DNA of 64,000 nucleotides from Paenibacillus athensensis (lineage in GTDB: Bacteria > Bacillota > Bacilli > Paenibacillales > NBRC-103111): contig NZ_MYFO02000010.1 of the NCBI RefSeq assembly GCF_004514475.2, forward strand, positions 1 through 64,000, given 5' to 3'. Below, in pieces: positions 1 through 8,115 of this stretch (the first letter of the stretch is position 1; each line of letters begins with the position of its first letter). The notes under the pieces were generated by a model. That model was not told where the DNA came from. It saw only the letters and a program-made list of their open reading frames with translations, and made no database searches. Position numbers and translations under genes: made by a program.

Positions 1-1
1 G

Positions 2-2494
2 GGCAATGTGATTAACTACAGCTTTACGTATTTCAACGGAGCGGCAGCCGACACGGCCTGGTACAGCTACACAGTAGGCAGTCAAGCCAGCGTAGCGACG
101 CCAACGTTCTCGCCGGACCCTAGCGCGACGTATACGAGCGCCGTCACAGTGACGATTTCCACAGCGACAAGCGGCGCGGACATTTACTACACGACCGACG
201 GCAGCGCGCCGACAACATCCTCGACGAAGTACACAAGCGGTTTCGCGCTTTCGCAGTCCGCTACGGTCAAAGCGATTGCCGTCAAAGCCGGCATGAACCC
301 GTCGGCGGTAGCCAGCGCTGCCTATACGATCCAAGCGACGGTCAATAAAGTCGCGACTCCAGTCTTCTCGCCGGGTGCAAGCGGGGCTTACAGCAGTCCG
401 TTGGCTGTGACGATTTCCACGTCCACGAGCGGCGCGGATATTTATTACACCACGGACGGCAGTGCGCCAACGGTGGCTTCGACGAAGTATACGGGGCCGG
501 TTTCTCTCACCTGTGCCGCATCGACGATCAAAGCGATTGCCGTCAAAGCGGGTATGACCAATTCCGACAGTGCCAGCGCCGCCTATACGCTGAATAACTG
601 CGGCGACTACGCTCAAGGCGTTGATGAGAACGGGACGACAGCCACGATTTGGTTCCAGTCCAATGTGAGCTCGACATGGGTGGACAGCCACTATAAGCTC
701 AATAACGGCCCGATGCTGAACGGCAGCATGACCTACAACAGCGGCAAAGGACGTTTCGAGCAAGAGGTTGCTTCCTTGGCGACCGGGGATGTGCTTGCCT
801 ATTCCTTTACTTACAATAAAGCGGTTGGCGGTCTGGACACAGCCGTTTTCAACTATACGGTGAAAGGCAATGCCAAAAACCCGATGATCAATCCACCGGG
901 CGGCTCGTTTTCTGCTCCTCAGCAGGTGACCCTCACTTCAGCAACGAGCGGTGCTGTGATTTACTATACGGAGGACGGCAGCACCCCGACGGAAAACTCG
1001 AAAAAATATACCGGACCGTTTGTCCTGACATCGTCAAAAACGATTAAAGCGATTGCGACCAAGTCGGGAATGTACAATTCGGGCGTCAGCAGCGAAAGCT
1101 ACAATTTTATTGACAATCAAGTAGAGATGCCGGTTTTCAGCTCGCCGGGCGGTACGTTTGCCGCGGCGCAGACGGTTACGATTTCGACAGCTACGAGCGG
1201 CGCGACGATTTATTACACCACGAACGGCAGCACGCCGACGACGCAGTCGCAAGTATATGCAGGCCCGCTTACGATTTCGGCGACGACGAATATTAAGGCG
1301 ATAGCTGTAAAAGCGGGAATGACCGCTTCCAATGTAGCGAACGCATCGTTCATCATCGGCTCGAATTGGGATGGCATGATCTTCCAATTGCAGAACGGCT
1401 CCAATGGCGCGTATTCCGACGCTCAGGTGTACTGGCTGATCATCGGCTATAATCCGGACACGCACAAGCTTTGCTATGTCGATACCAACGGCGCCTGCCA
1501 GAATGCTTCCCTGGGCGATAACACGATTGATATCAAAGGGCGCAAAGCCGCGAACATTTTCCATACCCTAGCGGAAAAAAGCTGGGTGAAGATGCCGAAC
1601 ATTGAATCCGGACGCATGTACATCAGCTACGGCTCCCCTGTGTATATCACCATTAATATGAACGATCTGGGAGATATGGGCTTTGCCGGACCGGACTTGA
1701 ACAATTCCACCGATCCGAATCGCGATGTATACTTTGAATTCTCTGAATTTACGATTTTGAACGGCGAATATTGGGGCAACACAACAAGGGTAGACGGCTT
1801 TGGCTTCCCGATCACCATGAGATTAACGGGCCAAGGCGGATTTGACAAAGCTCCGGGCGACTTTGACGTTTATGACAAAACCGTAGGCGATGTGGGAACT
1901 CGCGCCGAGATTTTTGCCGCTTTCGAGCAAGAGGTGCCGGCCGAATTCAAAACGCTGATCCAGGCTCCATACCGCATTGTTGCACCGGGCAAGGGAGGCT
2001 TTGACACCATGTACGGCCTCAATGGTCCTTACGAGGGTCCGTACATCCATTACTTCGATCAATACATTGATGAAGTTTGGGATTATTACAGAACCCATGA
2101 TCTGAACTTCTTCCATCCGTGGTTTGGCCAAATCACCGGCCGCGTTCAGGGCGATACGTTCGTCTTCAATAACGGTACGGCCAAGGTGTTCAAACCGACT
2201 ACGCCGGAAGTGCTCGAAGGCAAGGGGAATTTTGACAAAGGCACGATTCTTGAAAAAGCGATTGAAGCCCAGCTCTGCGCAGCGATCAACCGTCATGTGG
2301 CGCTGGATACAAATCAATGGGGTAATGTGCAGGCGTATTATCAAACAGGTCCTGCCAACTACTATGCGAAGTTCTGGCACGATCATGGCATTGGCGGCTA
2401 CGCATACGGCTTCTGTTATGATGACGTATTTGAATGGAGTAGCCTGCTGCACTATACGAAGCCGCAAACCTTAACGATCACGGTGGGCTGGTAA
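2..2494 (+). CDS. Secreted GH64-type beta-1,3-glucanase with CBM56-like and chitobiase C-terminal repeats (5' end outside window)
   Basis: The reading frame is open at the left edge, so the start and any signal peptide lie upstream. The first ~22 residues look like the tail of a CBM56-like domain. Two chitobiase/hexosaminidase C-terminal (CHB_HEX) repeats follow, with the YYTTDGSxPT signature (about residues 32-105 and 115-192, counted from base 8). Then come a complete CBM56-like domain (~198-285), two more CHB_HEX repeats (~292-447) and a C-terminal catalytic region of ~375 residues that resembles glycoside hydrolase family 64. GH64 enzymes are inverting endo-beta-1,3-glucanases that release laminari-oligosaccharides. 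The role would be extracellular degradation of fungal or plant beta-glucan. The GH64 call rests on overall likeness; I did not assign the catalytic Glu/Asp. An intrinsic terminator follows. Confidence 0.8.
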   Translation, partial: GNVINYSFTYFNGAAADTAWYSYTVGSQASVATPTFSPDPSATYTSAVTVTISTATSGADIYYTTDGSAPTTSSTKYTSGFALSQSATVKAIAVKAGMNPSAVASAAYTIQATVNKVATPVFSPGASGAYSSPLAVTISTSTSGADIYYTTDGSAPTVASTKYTGPVSLTCAASTIKAIAVKAGMTNSDSASAAYTLNNCGDYAQGVDENGTTATIWFQSNVSSTWVDSHYKLNNGPMLNGSMTYNSGKGRFEQEVASLATGDVLAYSFTYNKAVGGLDTAVFNYTVKGNAKNPMINPPGGSFSAPQQVTLTSATSGAVIYYTEDGSTPTENSKKYTGPFVLTSSKTIKAIATKSGMYNSGVSSESYNFIDNQVEMPVFSSPGGTFAAAQTVTISTATSGATIYYTTNGSTPTTQSQVYAGPLTISATTNIKAIAVKAGMTASNVANASFIIGSNWDGMIFQLQNGSNGAYSDAQVYWLIIGYNPDTHKLCYVDTNGACQNASLGDNTIDIKGRKAANIFHTLAEKSWVKMPNIESGRMYISYGSPVYITINMNDLGDMGFAGPDLNNSTDPNRDVYFEFSEFTILNGEYWGNTTRVDGFGFPITMRLTGQGGFDKAPGDFDVYDKTVGDVGTRAEIFAAFEQEVPAEFKTLIQAPYRIVAPGKGGFDTMYGLNGPYEGPYIHYFDQYIDEVWDYYRTHDLNFFHPWFGQITGRVQGDTFVFNNGTAKVFKPTTPEVLEGKGNFDKGTILEKAIEAQLCAAINRHVALDTNQWGNVQAYYQTGPANYYAKFWHDHGIGGYAYGFCYDDVFEWSSLLHYTKPQTLTITVGW

Positions 2495-2541
2495 GCTTAG
2501 AATGGCCTGAAGATCCCGTCATAAGCGCGTCAAAATGTGGG

Positions 2542-2580
2542 GGCCGTCTTCCGAAGCAAATTCGGCAAGGCGGCCTTTTC
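2542..2580 (+). terminator. Intrinsic terminator after the glucanase gene
   Basis: Inverted repeat GGCCGTCTTCCGAA / TTCGGCAAGGCGGCC with a short loop (one bulge or mismatch), followed by TTTTC. It lies 48 bases past the glucanase stop. Confidence 0.75.
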
Positions 2581-2612
2581 TCATGTTGGAACCCTTAGGG
2601 GTTCTTTTTTTA

Positions 2613-2640
2613 TTGACTTATGTGTATTAAGTGATATAAT
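2613..2640 (+). promoter_or_regulatory. Sigma-A promoter of the GntR-ABC operon
   Basis: -35 TTGACT at 2613-2618 and a perfect -10 TATAAT at 2635-2640 with a 16-base spacer, 41 bases before the GntR start codon. Confidence 0.75.
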
Positions 2641-2651
2641 ACACTTAATAC
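2622..2651. promoter_or_regulatory. GntR/YtrA-type operator candidate over the -10 box
   Basis: Two overlapping perfect inverted repeats: GTGTATTA-N7-TAATACAC (2622-2644) and GTATTAAGTG-N8-CACTTAATAC (2624-2651). They cover the -10 element of the promoter for a gene encoding a YtrA-like GntR protein. YtrA-family repressors are known to bind AT-rich repeats of this kind at their own promoters. Autorepression is inferred. Confidence 0.65.
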
Positions 2652-2681
2652 GAAAATAACAGATGATCAGGAGGAACGCCA

Positions 2682-3089
2682 ATGGACGATCAACGGGTTG
2701 GCGCCTTGCGATTCCAGATCGATTTCAGTCAACCTTTATATGAACAAATACTCGATCAGGTACGAAGCGCGATAGCGAAAGGAGAGATTGGCTTGGGAGA
2801 CAAGATGCCTTCCGTCAGAGAATTGGCCCAGGAGCTCAGAATGAATCCGAATACGGTGATGCGCGCCTATCAGGAGCTCGAACGCGATGGATTGACGGAG
2901 AAGCGCCGCGGACAAGGCACTTACGTTACCTCGTCGCCGGAACGCGTGCAGGCGTTCCGTACCGATCTGGCTGCCCAATATATTGAAGCTTTTCTGGCGC
3001 AAATGGACAGTCTTGGCGTGAGCTGGAACGATATCCAAGCGTATATAGACGGCCGGTCGGCCGACATGAAAGGGGGACGAGAGGCATGA
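2682..3089 (+). CDS. GntR family transcriptional regulator, YtrA subfamily
   Basis: The protein has 135 residues. It carries an N-terminal winged-helix GntR domain (LYEQI at residues 18-22, then KMPSVRELA and the recognition-helix region NPNTVMRAYQELE), followed by only a short helical tail of ~50 residues. That short C-terminus is typical of the YtrA subfamily, which lacks a large effector domain and usually represses adjacent ABC transporter genes. SD AGGAGG lies ~9 bases before the ATG. It is the first gene of an operon with the ATPase at 3086 (4-base ATGA overlap). The operator-like repeats at 2622-2651 suggest autoregulation. Cell-envelope-active antibiotics are the usual inducers in this family, but nothing here shows the signal. 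Confidence 0.9.
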   Translation: MDDQRVGALRFQIDFSQPLYEQILDQVRSAIAKGEIGLGDKMPSVRELAQELRMNPNTVMRAYQELERDGLTEKRRGQGTYVTSSPERVQAFRTDLAAQYIEAFLAQMDSLGVSWNDIQAYIDGRSADMKGGREA

Positions 3090-3799
3090 CGACACCGTTG
3101 CTAAGCTGCAAGCAAGTGACGAAGCGTTACGGTAAAAAAAGCGCGCTGGACGATTTCACGGTAGACATCCCGGCTGGACGTATCGTCGGCATCCTCGGCC
3201 CCAACGGCTGCGGCAAATCGACCTTGTTCCGGGCCATGACCGGCCTGGTCCAGCCCGATTCCGGTGAACTGCTCATATCCGGTCAAGCGCCCGGCTGGCG
3301 CACCAACGCCAACATCGCCTATTTGCCGGACCGGGCCCGCTGGTACCCGAGCCGCACGGTGCAGCAGGCGTTCGAATGGGGCGCGTCGTTGCTACCCGGC
3401 TTCGATGTAAGCGCCGCGGAACGGCTGGCCGACTTCATGGACATCGATCCCGAGATGAAGGTCGGCGGCATGAGCCGCGGACAGGAAGCGCGCGTGCTGC
3501 TCATTATGTGTCTGGCGCGAACGGTGCCGCTGATTGTGCTTGACGAACCGTTTGCCGGCATTGATGTGATCTCGCGCGAAGCGATCGTATCGGGCATGAT
3601 TGATTTTTTGGAGGAACGCGAGCAATCGATACTGATCAGCACTCATGATATCCAGGAGGTGGAGGGATTGTTCGACTTCGCCGTGATGATGAATAAGGGA
3701 CGCGTTCTCTGGTCCGGTGAAATGGATGACCTGCGGGCGCAACACGGCTCGCTGCACGATGTATTTCGCAAGCTGTACCGGAAGGAGTGGTCGCGATGA
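3086..3799 (+). CDS. ABC transporter ATP-binding protein (YtrB-like)
   Basis: The nucleotide-binding subunit has 237 residues, the usual size for a one-domain ABC ATPase. Visible motifs are Walker A GPNGCGKST near residues 38-46, a signature in which MSRGQ replaces LSGGQ, Walker B LIVLDEP and a switch histidine (STHD). The start codon overlaps the stop of the GntR gene, and the stop overlaps the start of the permease at 3796, so the three are translationally coupled. It would energise export through the neighbouring six-helix permease. The substrate is unknown; GntR-linked pairs of this kind usually respond to peptide antibiotics. Confidence 0.92.
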   Translation: MTTPLLSCKQVTKRYGKKSALDDFTVDIPAGRIVGILGPNGCGKSTLFRAMTGLVQPDSGELLISGQAPGWRTNANIAYLPDRARWYPSRTVQQAFEWGASLLPGFDVSAAERLADFMDIDPEMKVGGMSRGQEARVLLIMCLARTVPLIVLDEPFAGIDVISREAIVSGMIDFLEEREQSILISTHDIQEVEGLFDFAVMMNKGRVLWSGEMDDLRAQHGSLHDVFRKLYRKEWSR

Positions 3800-4566
3800 A
3801 GCCGTCTTCGGTGTTTTGGTCGCTGGTGCGCCACGAAATGGCGATGAAGGGCAATCGGCGCAAGGGCTCTCAGGTTGCGCGCAAATGGTGGATGGTGTAT
3901 TTTGTCGTGCTGGCAACGGCCGGACTGGTTGCAGCTTTATACTTTGCTTTGCATAACGAGCTGAATTTGCCCTATATATGGTATGCCACGCTGGGAATAC
4001 CCTATATAGCGATGATGTTTGGAGTCAACAGCATCAAACGCGAGTGGGATAACGAAACGCAGGGCTGGTGGCTGACGCTGCCGTATCGGCGCAGCTTGCT
4101 GGTCGCGGCCAAGTGGGTGTCGTCGACGCTGCTGACGCTGGCTGCGCTGGCTGCTGTGTATATCGTCGGGACCGTGCTGGCAACGGGGATCGCGCTGGGC
4201 ATCAGCGGCTATTCGCTGGCGAATGTCGGCGGCTTTATGATCATCGGCTTGAATTGGCTCCTGCCGCTTGCCGGGTTCTGCCCGCTGCTGCTGGCGCTGG
4301 GCATGCTGATTGCTGCGTCGCAATATACGAAGGCGCGACCGATTTCACCGCTGCTCTGGTTTCTATTTATGGGCGGCTGCAGCTTGTTTTATCAAAATTT
4401 CAACGGCTTTGGCATCAAGGGCATCGTTGATCAGGTTAGCAGCGGCTCGATGGAGCTATTGCCCTATCCGTGGGAAATGGGTGCGCTCATTGTGGCAGGC
4501 TGGCTCGTGACCGGGCTGGTGCTGGGATTAATCGCTTATTTATTCGATAAAAAGCTTTCCTTCTAA
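3796..4566 (+). CDS. ABC-2 type permease subunit
   Basis: Integral membrane protein of 256 residues with about six hydrophobic segments (near residues 30-50, 60-78, 105-140, 145-180, 190-210 and 225-250). I chose the ATG at 3796 over the GTG at 3787 because AAGGAG at 3782-3787 sits eight bases before it and the ATGA overlaps the ATPase stop. It most likely forms the membrane channel for the ATPase at 3086. The sequence does not define a substrate. Confidence 0.8.
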   Translation: MKPSSVFWSLVRHEMAMKGNRRKGSQVARKWWMVYFVVLATAGLVAALYFALHNELNLPYIWYATLGIPYIAMMFGVNSIKREWDNETQGWWLTLPYRRSLLVAAKWVSSTLLTLAALAAVYIVGTVLATGIALGISGYSLANVGGFMIIGLNWLLPLAGFCPLLLALGMLIAASQYTKARPISPLLWFLFMGGCSLFYQNFNGFGIKGIVDQVSSGSMELLPYPWEMGALIVAGWLVTGLVLGLIAYLFDKKLSF

Positions 4567-4603
4567 ATTTCTTAAAAAAAATGAATCCAAGGGGGACCAC
4601 TCC

Positions 4604-5569
4604 ATGAACGGAACCAAAGAGATGAAGCAACCGGCCGCTGCAGGAGCAGCCGCACCATTGCTGGAGGTGAGCGCGCTGCGCAAGGCTTACGGCAAAAAGC
4701 AGGCGCTCGACAACGTGACCTTTTCACTTCGCGAGGGAAGCTGCTTCGGCTTCCTCGGCCCCAACGGCGCGGGCAAATCGACCACGATGAAAATTTTGAC
4801 CGGCATCGTCAAAGCCGACGGCGGCACCGTCAAGCTGCTGGGCCGCGAGATTACGAACGATGCCGACGCCGTTTCCCGCCATATCGGCTACGTGCCGCAA
4901 GAAATTACGCTGTACGAAAAGCTGAGCGCGTATGACAACCTGGAGTTTTTCGGTCAAGCTTACGGCGTGAGCGGCAGCGAGCTCAAGCAGCGCATTCGCG
5001 AGGTGCTTACGCGGACCGGGCTGCTCGACCGGGCCAAAGACGAGGTGCAAACGTTCTCCGGCGGGATGAAGCGGCGCATCAACATTGCCGCGGCGCTGCT
5101 GCACCGTCCCAAGCTGCTGATCCTTGACGAGCCGACGGTTGGCATCGACCCGCAATCGCGCAATCACATCTTTGAGCTGATTCGCGAGCTGAACCGTCAA
5201 GGGGTGACCATCATCTACTCCACGCACTATATGGAGGAAGTAGAGGCCCTTTGCGATATAGTAGCGATTATGGACCAAGGCAGCGTGAAGGCCATCGGGC
5301 CGCTTGGCGATTTGCTGGAGCAGTACGGTCGCAAGGAAGTGTATGTCGAAGCGTCCGGCTTGACGGAAGCGCCGGTATGCGCCGGTGTGAGCGCAGCGCG
5401 CAAATCGGGAGCGGGCTGGGTGCTGGAAACCGAGCGCCCGGAAGCGGTTATGCAGGAGCTGCTCCGCACAGCGGCAACGCAGCAATGGGGCGTCAAGCAA
5501 TTGGAGCTGGTTCGTCCGTCGCTTGAGAGCGTGTTCCTGAGCGTGACGGGCACGGCGCTGCGCGATTAA
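4604..5569 (+). CDS. ABC transporter ATP-binding protein, multidrug/ABC-2 type
   Basis: ATPase of 321 residues with Walker A GPNGAGKST, signature FSGGMKRR, Walker B LLILDEPTVGID and the H-loop YSTHYMEE. A C-terminal extension of ~90 residues after the nucleotide-binding core is common in DrrA/CcmA-like ABC-2 exporters. A strong SD (AAGGGGG at 4589-4595) precedes the ATG. The gene starts 37 bases after the upstream permease and is followed 29 bases later by its own permease at 5599, so all five genes from 2682 probably share one transcript. Likely role: powering efflux of a hydrophobic compound or antibiotic. Confidence 0.9.
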   Translation: MNGTKEMKQPAAAGAAAPLLEVSALRKAYGKKQALDNVTFSLREGSCFGFLGPNGAGKSTTMKILTGIVKADGGTVKLLGREITNDADAVSRHIGYVPQEITLYEKLSAYDNLEFFGQAYGVSGSELKQRIREVLTRTGLLDRAKDEVQTFSGGMKRRINIAAALLHRPKLLILDEPTVGIDPQSRNHIFELIRELNRQGVTIIYSTHYMEEVEALCDIVAIMDQGSVKAIGPLGDLLEQYGRKEVYVEASGLTEAPVCAGVSAARKSGAGWVLETERPEAVMQELLRTAATQQWGVKQLELVRPSLESVFLSVTGTALRD

Positions 5570-5598
5570 TAAAACGAGGTTCAAGAGGGGAGAATGAC

Positions 5599-6741
5599 AT
5601 GAAAGCAATTATCAGCAAAGAGCTGAAGTTGATACGCAAGGACAAACGCAGCTTTTTTTTCCTGCTGCTGATGCCGATTTTGTTTATCGTCATGTTTGGC
5701 TCGGTGTTTGGCGGCGGCGAGGATACGCCGGATATTACGCTGCACGTAATTGATCAGGACCGGACGCAGGCTTCGCAGGACTTCCTCAAGCAGCTTGGCG
5801 GCGTGATGGATGTCAAAGCGGAAGCAGCGGACAGCTTGAACGACCAGTTGGACAAAATCAAACAGGGCCAATACGCTGTTGCGCTCGTCGTGGCCAGCGG
5901 CTTCGAATCGGCCATCAAGCAAGGCAAGCCTGCCGATATCAAGCTGTATCAGGACCCGGCTTCCCAGACGGCTACAGCGCCGATCAAAGCGATTTTGGCC
6001 GGTGTATCCGGTCAATACCGCGAGCAGAAGCTGGCCGGTGCGCTTGCAGCCAAGGGCGAGTCTCAAGAGGAGACGGCTGCCTTGCTGGCCTCGCCGATTC
6101 ATATTGAAGACGTGCCGACGTCGTCCGACCATTTTGATTATATCGATCAGGTTGTACCCGGCATGACGGTTATGTTCGTCTTTTTCATTATGATTACGAT
6201 GACCCGGCGCTTTTTTGACGAAAAGAAAACCGGCTTGCTGTCGCGCATTCGCAGCACAACGATCAAGCCGCTGACGTATTTGCTCGGCATGTGGCTGCCG
6301 TTCATTCTGACTGTCATTGCGCAATGCGTGATTTTGTTTGGCTTCGGCCATCTGGTCTATGGCTTGCAGCTTGGCGACATTGCCGCACTGGGGCTGATCG
6401 TGCTGGGCTTGAGCATCGCCGGAACGGGCATCGGCCTGGGCCTGTCGTTCATCGTACCGGGCGAAAGCGCAAGCATGGTTGTGACGCAGCTCATTTCGAT
6501 GGGTGGGGCGATGGTTGGCGGTTTGTGGGTGCCATCGTATTTGCTGCCCAAGGTCGTGCAAACGATCGGTCACTTTACCCCGCAATACTGGGCGCAGCAT
6601 TCGCTGCAGAACGTCATCGCCCACGGCGCGCATATTGGCGATGTCCTCGGCGGAGTTGGCGTATTGCTGGCCTTCGGCTTGATCGGTTTGACCGTCGCGC
6701 TGGTGCGGCTGCCGGCCTTTCTCCGCTCGGCGGCGAACTAG
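5599..6741 (+). CDS. ABC-2 transporter permease with large extracellular domain
   Basis: Permease of 380 residues built like the ABC2_membrane_3 family. It has an N-terminal transmembrane helix (about residues 18-38), a large extracytoplasmic region (~40-180) and a C-terminal bundle of five or six helices (~185-375). SD AGAGGGGAG precedes the start. It partners the ATPase at 4604. Such proteins export antibiotics, lipids or linearmycin-like polyenes, but the sequence does not identify the cargo. The operon ends at the terminator near 6921-6957. Confidence 0.88.
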   Translation: MKAIISKELKLIRKDKRSFFFLLLMPILFIVMFGSVFGGGEDTPDITLHVIDQDRTQASQDFLKQLGGVMDVKAEAADSLNDQLDKIKQGQYAVALVVASGFESAIKQGKPADIKLYQDPASQTATAPIKAILAGVSGQYREQKLAGALAAKGESQEETAALLASPIHIEDVPTSSDHFDYIDQVVPGMTVMFVFFIMITMTRRFFDEKKTGLLSRIRSTTIKPLTYLLGMWLPFILTVIAQCVILFGFGHLVYGLQLGDIAALGLIVLGLSIAGTGIGLGLSFIVPGESASMVVTQLISMGGAMVGGLWVPSYLLPKVVQTIGHFTPQYWAQHSLQNVIAHGAHIGDVLGGVGVLLAFGLIGLTVALVRLPAFLRSAAN

Positions 6742-6920
6742 CCGTCTGAGCATAGATACGATTTCAGGGTCAGGCCCTGTGAAGAATGGCATGAACGTGA
6801 GGAGCGGCTTGCGGTTGCAAGCGATCACGGCCACCTCGCAGGGGTCTGACAGCCGCCGTACGGCCGGCACCGCGCTCCGAGAGTCGCGCGCGGTGCCGAA
6901 ACGGGGCCTTCGTATGATCA

Positions 6921-6957
6921 GGTTATCCGGAATTTACCGGGTAGCCTTTTTTCTTTT
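6921..6957 (+). terminator. Intrinsic terminator of the first ABC operon
   Basis: Stem GGTTATCCGG / CCGGGTAGCC (two G-T pairs) with a six-base loop, followed by TTTTTTCTTTT. Confidence 0.85.
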
Positions 6958-6975
6958 GCGTTTGCTGTGTGGCTG

Positions 6976-7004
6976 TTGACGGCTCTGCTACTTTGTGTTA
7001 CTTT
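6976..7004 (+). promoter_or_regulatory. Probable promoter of the PadR-DUF1048-ABC operon
   Basis: TTGACG at 6976-6981, a 17-base spacer and a weak -10 TACTTT at 6999-7004. The weak -10 falls in the left arm of the inverted repeat at 6995-7024. Confidence 0.45.
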
Positions 7005-7024
7005 ATAGTGGTAGTAAGTAATAC
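6995..7024. promoter_or_regulatory. PadR operator candidate
   Basis: Inverted repeat GTGTTACTT-N12-AAGTAATAC (one mismatch) just upstream of the PadR gene and overlapping its likely promoter. PadR-type repressors usually autoregulate from such sites. Binding is inferred. Confidence 0.5.
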
Positions 7025-7061
7025 ATGATACCAGTTATACAGAATAGCGGGAGGTGATGGG

Positions 7062-7385
7062 ATGGAAAACCTGACAGAGATGCTCAAAGGCGTGCTGGAG
7101 GGCTGCGTCCTTGAAATTATAAGCAGGAATGAGACCTACGGCTATGAAATTACGCGCCGGCTGAACGCGCTTGGCTTCAGCGATGTTGTTGAGGGAACGG
7201 TGTATACGATCCTGATTCGGCTTGAGAAAAGCAAGCTGGTCGACATTACGAAAAAGCCGTCTGATATGGGCCCGCCGCGCAAGTTTTTTGCGCTCAACGA
7301 TGCCGGTCGCGAGGAGCTGCGGAAATTTTGGGAAAGATGGGGGTTTATCGCCTCCAAGATGAATCAGCTAAAGGAGGAGCGGTAA
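7062..7385 (+). CDS. PadR family transcriptional regulator
   Basis: Protein of 107 residues, the size of the small PadR (PadR-s1) group: a winged helix with the YGYEITRRL segment, the VEGTVYTILIRLEK recognition region and the PPRKFFALNDAGREEL wing. SD GGGAGGTGATGGG precedes the ATG. It heads an operon with two DUF1048 genes and a DrrAB-like ABC pair, an arrangement often seen in Firmicutes for drug-responsive efflux. Inducer unknown. Confidence 0.92.
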   Translation: MENLTEMLKGVLEGCVLEIISRNETYGYEITRRLNALGFSDVVEGTVYTILIRLEKSKLVDITKKPSDMGPPRKFFALNDAGREELRKFWERWGFIASKMNQLKEER

Positions 7386-7387
7386 CC

Positions 7388-7759
7388 ATGCTGAATGCCT
7401 TGATCAAACTGCTCATTGGCGATCTGGAGCAAAAACGCGGCTACAACAGGTTGCGCAAACGGGTTAAGGGGCTGCCGGACGATTATCGGTTCGCCTTTCA
7501 AAAAATGCAGCGCTATATGTACAGCGTTGGCGCGCCAGGCGGCGATATGACGATTTTTACCGATTTGACCGTATTTACGGATCTGGTCGATTTGTTGGAA
7601 ATCAGCGCGGCTGAGGGCAAGCAGGTATTGGAGGTTACAGGCAGCGACGTCGCGCTGTTTTGCGATGAATTTATGCGCGCGTCGGCTGCTCGCATGGAAG
7701 GCAGGCGGGAGAAGCTGAATCAGGACATTGCCGACAAGTTGAAGAAGGAGGGACGCTAA
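7388..7759 (+). CDS. DUF1048 domain protein (first of two)
   Basis: Soluble protein of 123 residues. The signature GLPDDYRFAFQKMQ..M near residues 27-42 and the VLEVTGSDVALFCDEF segment near residues 78-93 mark it as DUF1048. I chose the ATG at 7388 because AAAGGAGGAG stands directly before it. It sits two bases after the PadR stop and two bases before a paralogue at 7762, so they are co-translated. DUF1048 proteins commonly lie beside PadR regulators and ABC transporters. Their biochemical role is not established to my knowledge. Confidence 0.85.
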   Translation: MLNALIKLLIGDLEQKRGYNRLRKRVKGLPDDYRFAFQKMQRYMYSVGAPGGDMTIFTDLTVFTDLVDLLEISAAEGKQVLEVTGSDVALFCDEFMRASAARMEGRREKLNQDIADKLKKEGR

Positions 7760-7761
7760 CG

Positions 7762-8115
7762 ATGCTGGAGCTGATCAAAAAGATGATGGCGGACAAAAAG
7801 GCATACAAGCAGCAAATGGCCAGAGTGAAGGCGTTGCCCGACGATTACCGCTTCGTATTCGAGAAGCTTCAGAGCTACCTGTGGAGCTTTGCAGGCGGAG
7901 ACGGCTCCGCAATGCTGCAAACGCAAGAGGAGCTGATCGAGTTGTTTGAAGCCGGCGCAGCGGACGGAAAGCGCGTTCTTGAGGTGACGGGCGAAGATGT
8001 GGCCGGGTTCTGCGATGAGTTTATACGCGATACGGCCAAATGGACGGATGCGTTCCGCAACCGATTAAACCGTGATCTGCAACATCGATTCGGTAAGGGG
8101 GATGAAACGAAATGA
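7762..8115 (+). CDS. DUF1048 domain protein (second of two)
   Basis: Protein of 117 residues, clearly paralogous to its upstream neighbour: it shares ALPDDYRFVFEKLQ, VLEVTGEDVAGFCDEF and the same overall length. The stop overlaps the start of the DrrA-like ATPase at 8112 (ATGA). The tandem copy suggests a duplicated, perhaps heteromeric, accessory or regulatory subunit of this ABC system. No enzymatic motif is visible. Confidence 0.85.
   Translation: MLELIKKMMADKKAYKQQMARVKALPDDYRFVFEKLQSYLWSFAGGDGSAMLQTQEELIELFEAGAADGKRVLEVTGEDVAGFCDEFIRDTAKWTDAFRNRLNRDLQHRFGKGDETK

Larger units (their letters stand above)
6742..7061. other. Intergenic stretch with hairpin, terminator and PadR promoter
   Basis: No coding signal seen. 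It holds a perfect 10-bp hairpin without a T tract (6866-6897, arms GGCACCGCGC/GCGCGGTGCC), the terminator at 6921-6957, and the promoter and operator of the PadR operon at 6976-7024. Confidence 0.6.

Noticed and set aside
6866-6897. Perfect 10-bp hairpin taken as a terminator or RNA element
   Set aside because: No T tract follows, and a proper terminator lies 24 bases downstream; left as an unexplained hairpin.
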